From Bacteroidota bacterium (lineage in GTDB: Bacteria > Bacteroidota > Bacteroidia > UBA7662): a DNA stretch of 8,132 nt. Location: NCBI GenBank assembly GCA_016868485.1, contig VGGT01000074.1, forward strand, positions 1-8,132, read 5' to 3'. Under the pieces are notes generated by a model that ran no database searches, was not told the DNA's origin, and worked only from the letters and a program-made list of their open reading frames with translations. Positions 6,001-8,132 of this stretch are shown here, one piece after another (position 1 is the stretch's first letter; each line of letters opens with the position of its first letter). The translations under genes were made by a program, and so were the position numbers.

Positions 6001-7700
6001 AAGAGGGTGGATCCCGCCCAGAGTCGGTAGTTGTTGTCCTGCTCTTGGTGGGTAGTGGGGAGCCTCAGAAGCCGGCAACTGCCAAACCATGAGGTAGCAT
6101 CGGCCTCCATGTAGCTGATTTGGCTCCTTTGCATGCGGTCTGTCCAACGCACGACCCATTCTCCTTGATTTTCCTTGACGTCTGTTACCCGATCGCCCAC
6201 ACGGATGCCTGAGTAGTCGGCGACGCTCTTTGGGGCCACCCCAATGACCTGCTGGGCACCGGTTCCGCCCTGTAGACGCAACCCAATGGAACGGGCGCAT
6301 GCATCTTCCGATTCGACCGGCTGCAGGACACATCCAATCCAGTCGAGCACTTGGTTGAGGGGTTCAATAAGGGTCGCTGGACGGTGGTAGAGCTGTTCGA
6401 ACAAACCCTTGAATGGATGACCGGTAGCCTGTTCCAGAAAATCGATCAGGTCCGACTCATCATAGCCCTTTCCTTGATCGGCCCGCTGGCGAAGCTGCCG
6501 CATGAGGTCGTCGAGCGAATATCGGTTCCCGCTCTTTTTTCTGATGTTCAGATCGAGGCAAAGCGCACTGAGCATGCCTTCGGCGTAGATGCTCACGCTT
6601 CGGTGGGGTGCTGCGGCGCCGCCATAGCCATCAACCCAGGTGTTGATGCTGGAATCGCGCAAGCTGGCATTGTCGCGGGCGTATCCGTTCAGGTGTCGAT
6701 TGAGGTAAACATCGACCTCATGGGCATATTCGTGCCAACTGAAAAGCTTCCCGCGCAGCAGTGTCAGGTCGCCATAATAGGTCGTAAATCCCTCATAAAC
6801 ATAGCCCAGTGGCGAATAATTTTCATGCTGGTAGTCGTAGTGCATCAGGTCATTGGGCTTGATGTATTTGATGTTCCAGGTGTGAAAAAGCTCGTGGGAA
6901 CTGAGCCCCAGCAATTCGGGGTATAGACTGTTGAAGATTTCCGATTCGGGCCCGAGCACCATCATGGTGCTGTTTCGGTGTTCTACCCCGTGGTAATGGG
7001 CATAGGGAAGGGCCAATAGGAGGAAGTGGTAGGAGTCGACTGGCAGGGGCCCCATTATCTCGACTTGGATGTCCATGATGCGACGCAGGTCCCATATGTA
7101 GCGTGGCAGCAGCTCCGGGTAGGTTTGGGTACGCATCCACAGATGCACCTCCATATCGCGGTGCAAAAATGAGCGGTGTGTGAGGAGGGGCGACACCATG
7201 AGCGGCATGTCGACCCACTCGTCGTAATTCGATGCCGTGATGGTAAGGTTGTCGTCCTTAGGCGTTAGTCCGCAGGCCACCTTATATTTTTTGGAGCCTT
7301 CTATCTCCACGGTCAATGGCTCATGGCGATGCTCCTCGGTGTAGAGGCAACAGTGAACGGGGTTCACATAGAGGAGTTGATCATCGACATAGCATCCTCC
7401 AGCGTCGAGTTGGTCGGCTCGGTATAAATAGGTTAGTTGGAGCCTTTGGTGGCCATTTGGGTGGATTTTCCAGGATGACCGACCCGTGCTTTCCAGGTCG
7501 ATGGCCTTTCCCTCTGGGGTAGCGCATCGAAGACCGCGCAGATTGCGCGAAAAGTGCCCGAGTTCGTAGCGACCCGGTCGCCATTCAGGCAGGTAAACGG
7601 TCAGCGCTGTTGAAGCCTGTTCGTTGGTGAGGCCGATTTCCATGTCCACCCTCAGGTGCGCGGGTTCTGCACGATCGCGTGCGATTCGGTAGTGAATCAT
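5997..7700 (-). CDS. M61-family zinc metallopeptidase with PDZ domain
   Basis: A 567-residue protein of the M61 (glycyl aminopeptidase-like) family, expected to cleave peptides from the N-terminus using one zinc ion. Residues about 1-165 are the beta-rich N-terminal domain. GVEH at 238-241 is the family's substrate-site motif. HELFH at 269-273 gives zinc ligands His269 and His273 and catalytic Glu270, within SSHELFHTWNIKYIKP. Glu303 in VYEGFTTYYGD is the third zinc ligand. A PDZ-like domain spans about 470-545 (GVAPKSVADYSGIRVGDRV). Domain order and length are typical for the family, and all catalytic residues are present. No signal peptide is seen (start MIHYRIARDR), so it should be cytoplasmic. 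The exact substrate cannot be told. The stop codon lies inside the last codons of rho. It diverges from rpmH, and no convincing TAnnTTTG box was found before its ATG at 7700. Confidence 0.93.
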   Translation of the reverse strand: MIHYRIARDRAEPAHLRVDMEIGLTNEQASTALTVYLPEWRPGRYELGHFSRNLRGLRCATPEGKAIDLESTGRSSWKIHPNGHQRLQLTYLYRADQLDAGGCYVDDQLLYVNPVHCCLYTEEHRHEPLTVEIEGSKKYKVACGLTPKDDNLTITASNYDEWVDMPLMVSPLLTHRSFLHRDMEVHLWMRTQTYPELLPRYIWDLRRIMDIQVEIMGPLPVDSYHFLLLALPYAHYHGVEHRNSTMMVLGPESEIFNSLYPELLGLSSHELFHTWNIKYIKPNDLMHYDYQHENYSPLGYVYEGFTTYYGDLTLLRGKLFSWHEYAHEVDVYLNRHLNGYARDNASLRDSSINTWVDGYGGAAAPHRSVSIYAEGMLSALCLDLNIRKKSGNRYSLDDLMRQLRQRADQGKGYDESDLIDFLEQATGHPFKGLFEQLYHRPATLIEPLNQVLDWIGCVLQPVESEDACARSIGLRLQGGTGAQQVIGVAPKSVADYSGIRVGDRVTDVKENQGEWVVRWTDRMQRSQISYMEADATSWFGSCRLLRLPTTHQEQDNNYRLWAGSTLF

Positions 7701-7716
7701 ACTTTACTGATTTCTA

Positions 7717-7747
7717 TTGGTTTTTTCATTTTTTTCCATTATCTTTG
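7717..7747 (+). promoter_or_regulatory. rpmH-rnpA promoter
   Basis: TTG at 7717-7719 is followed after exactly 20 bases by TATCTTTG at 7740-7747 and then CA. This fits the Bacteroidota TTTG/TTG-N17-23-TAnnTTTG consensus, with a T-rich spacer typical of strong promoters for ribosomal genes. Transcription would start near 7754, leaving a leader of about 15 bases before the ATG at 7769. Confidence 0.75.
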
Positions 7748-7768
7748 CACTCCTTAAAAATTCCGGTT

Positions 7769-7927
7769 ATGAAAAGGACTTTCCAACCTTCTGTACGCAA
7801 GCGCAGAAACAAACACGGGTTCCGCAGTCGGATGGAGACCCCAACCGGTCGCGCTGTCTTGGCTCGTCGCCGTGCCAAAGGTCGTCACAAATTGACGGTT
7901 TCTGACGAAAAGCGCCACAAAGCGTAA
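7769..7927 (+). CDS. rpmH: 50S ribosomal protein L34
   Basis: A 52-residue, very basic protein of the large ribosomal subunit that binds 23S rRNA. It begins MKRTFQPSVRKRRNKHGFRS and continues with the family core METPTGRAVLARRRAKGRHKL, allowing one base of variation in neither end. The C-terminal extension TVSDEKRHKA is of the kind seen in Bacteroidota homologues, and the length is normal for this phylum. The ATG at 7769 is the only sensible start and follows the promoter closely. rnpA follows on the same strand after 123 bases, the near-universal rpmH-rnpA order, so the two are probably co-transcribed. The spacer is longer than in many genomes because it holds an 18-bp repeat array. Confidence 0.98.
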   Translation: MKRTFQPSVRKRRNKHGFRSRMETPTGRAVLARRRAKGRHKLTVSDEKRHKA

Positions 7928-7936
7928 ACTTTCGCC

Positions 7937-8026
7937 CGATTTCTGACAGTCTCCCGATTTCTGACGGTCGCTCGATCTCTTACGGTCGCTCGATGTTTTA
8001 CGGTCGCCCTATGTCTTTCAATGCCC
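7937..8026 (+). repeat. 18-bp tandem repeat array between rpmH and rnpA
   Basis: Five head-to-tail 18-base units occupy 7937-7954, 7955-7972, 7973-7990, 7991-8008 and 8009-8026. The best unit is CGATTTCTGACGGTCGCT; the last copy is strongly diverged and the first differs at three positions. The units are not self-complementary, so no hairpin or terminator is evident. The nine bases TTTCTGACG also occur in the 3' end of rpmH (7899-7907). In the frame shared by rpmH and rnpA the array is open from after the rpmH TAA (7925) to TGA at 8036, reading hexapeptides like RFLTVA. Confidence 0.88.
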
Positions 8027-8050
8027 TTCTTGGGTTGAATTTGCTGTGTG

Positions 8051-8132
8051 ATGGGCCATACGTTCCCTAAATCGCAAAGACTGAGCAGTCGCATCCAAAA
8101 GGAAAAACTCCTTAGGGACGGTAAGAAGATTT
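8051..8132 (+). CDS. rnpA: Ribonuclease P protein component (5' fragment)
   Basis: Protein subunit of RNase P, which helps the RNA subunit bind precursor tRNAs and remove their 5' leaders. Only the first 27 residues are in the window, and the gene continues past 8132. They read GHTFPKSQRLSSRIQKEKLL followed by RDGKKI, matching the family start FPKSxRLxxxxxIxxLxxxG found in Bacteroidota RnpA. I chose the ATG at 8051; a GTG one codon earlier (8048) is possible, and an in-frame TGA at 8036 rules out anything much longer. There is no Shine-Dalgarno sequence. Position directly after rpmH supports the call. Confidence 0.9.
   Translation, partial: MGHTFPKSQRLSSRIQKEKLLRDGKKI

Noticed and set aside
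6005..6019. GC-rich hairpin (GGGTGG / CCGCCC, 3-base loop) right after the rho stop, as a terminator
   Set aside because: No U-run follows on either strand, and the bases code the C-terminus of the peptidase. It may still stabilise the rho mRNA end.
7885..8094. Minus-strand 69-codon frame encoding basic repeats such as HRATVR
   Set aside because: It is the reverse reading of the 18-bp array, overlaps rpmH and rnpA, and has no promoter box or homologous domain that I recognise.

Overview
The window looks like a core-genome segment of a member of the Bacteroidota, probably on the Flavobacteriia/Sphingobacteriia side. The reasons are promoters of the TAnnTTTG type (with TTG/TTTG about 20 bases upstream where visible), no Shine-Dalgarno sequences before start codons, a 52-residue ribosomal protein L34, Rho with a very long disordered N-terminal extension, and a periplasmic-TPR sensor protein. 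Base composition looks close to half GC by eye (not computed). No insertion sequence, phage gene, CRISPR array, tRNA or rRNA gene was seen. Apart from a short edge fragment, all genes appear intact.

Layout, left to right. Positions 1-84 hold possible divergent promoters. A small winged-helix (ArsR-like) regulator is at 85-408 (+). It converges with serS (448-1728, -), whose likely intrinsic terminator overlaps the regulator's stop codon. Upstream of serS on the same strand is a 692-residue signal peptide-TPR-transmembrane-histidine-kinase-like protein (1765-3843, -), whose kinase half seems degenerate. A 168-base divergent region with two recognisable promoters separates it from rho (4012-6000, +). 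The 3' end of rho overlaps by 4 bases the 3' end of a convergent M61-family metallopeptidase gene (5997-7700, -). A good promoter then drives rpmH (7769-7927, +), followed by an 18-bp tandem repeat array and the start of rnpA (8051 onward, +), which runs off the window.

The genes are mostly housekeeping: tRNA charging (serS), transcription termination (rho), ribosome (rpmH) and tRNA 5' processing (rnpA), with a stand-alone regulator, a sensor-like protein and a peptidase. Only rpmH-rnpA is a clear conserved operon. The others appear to have their own promoters, so no single pathway is encoded here.

The most interesting points are: Rho appears to lack the usual N-terminal helical domain and instead has about 290 low-complexity residues with two AT-hook-like motifs and DNA-level tandem repeats; the TPR sensor has lost the phospho-accepting histidine and most ATP-binding motifs; and the rpmH-rnpA spacer is built of about five 18-bp repeats that stay open in the frame of both genes. 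I saw nothing that amounts to a new defence or mobile system.
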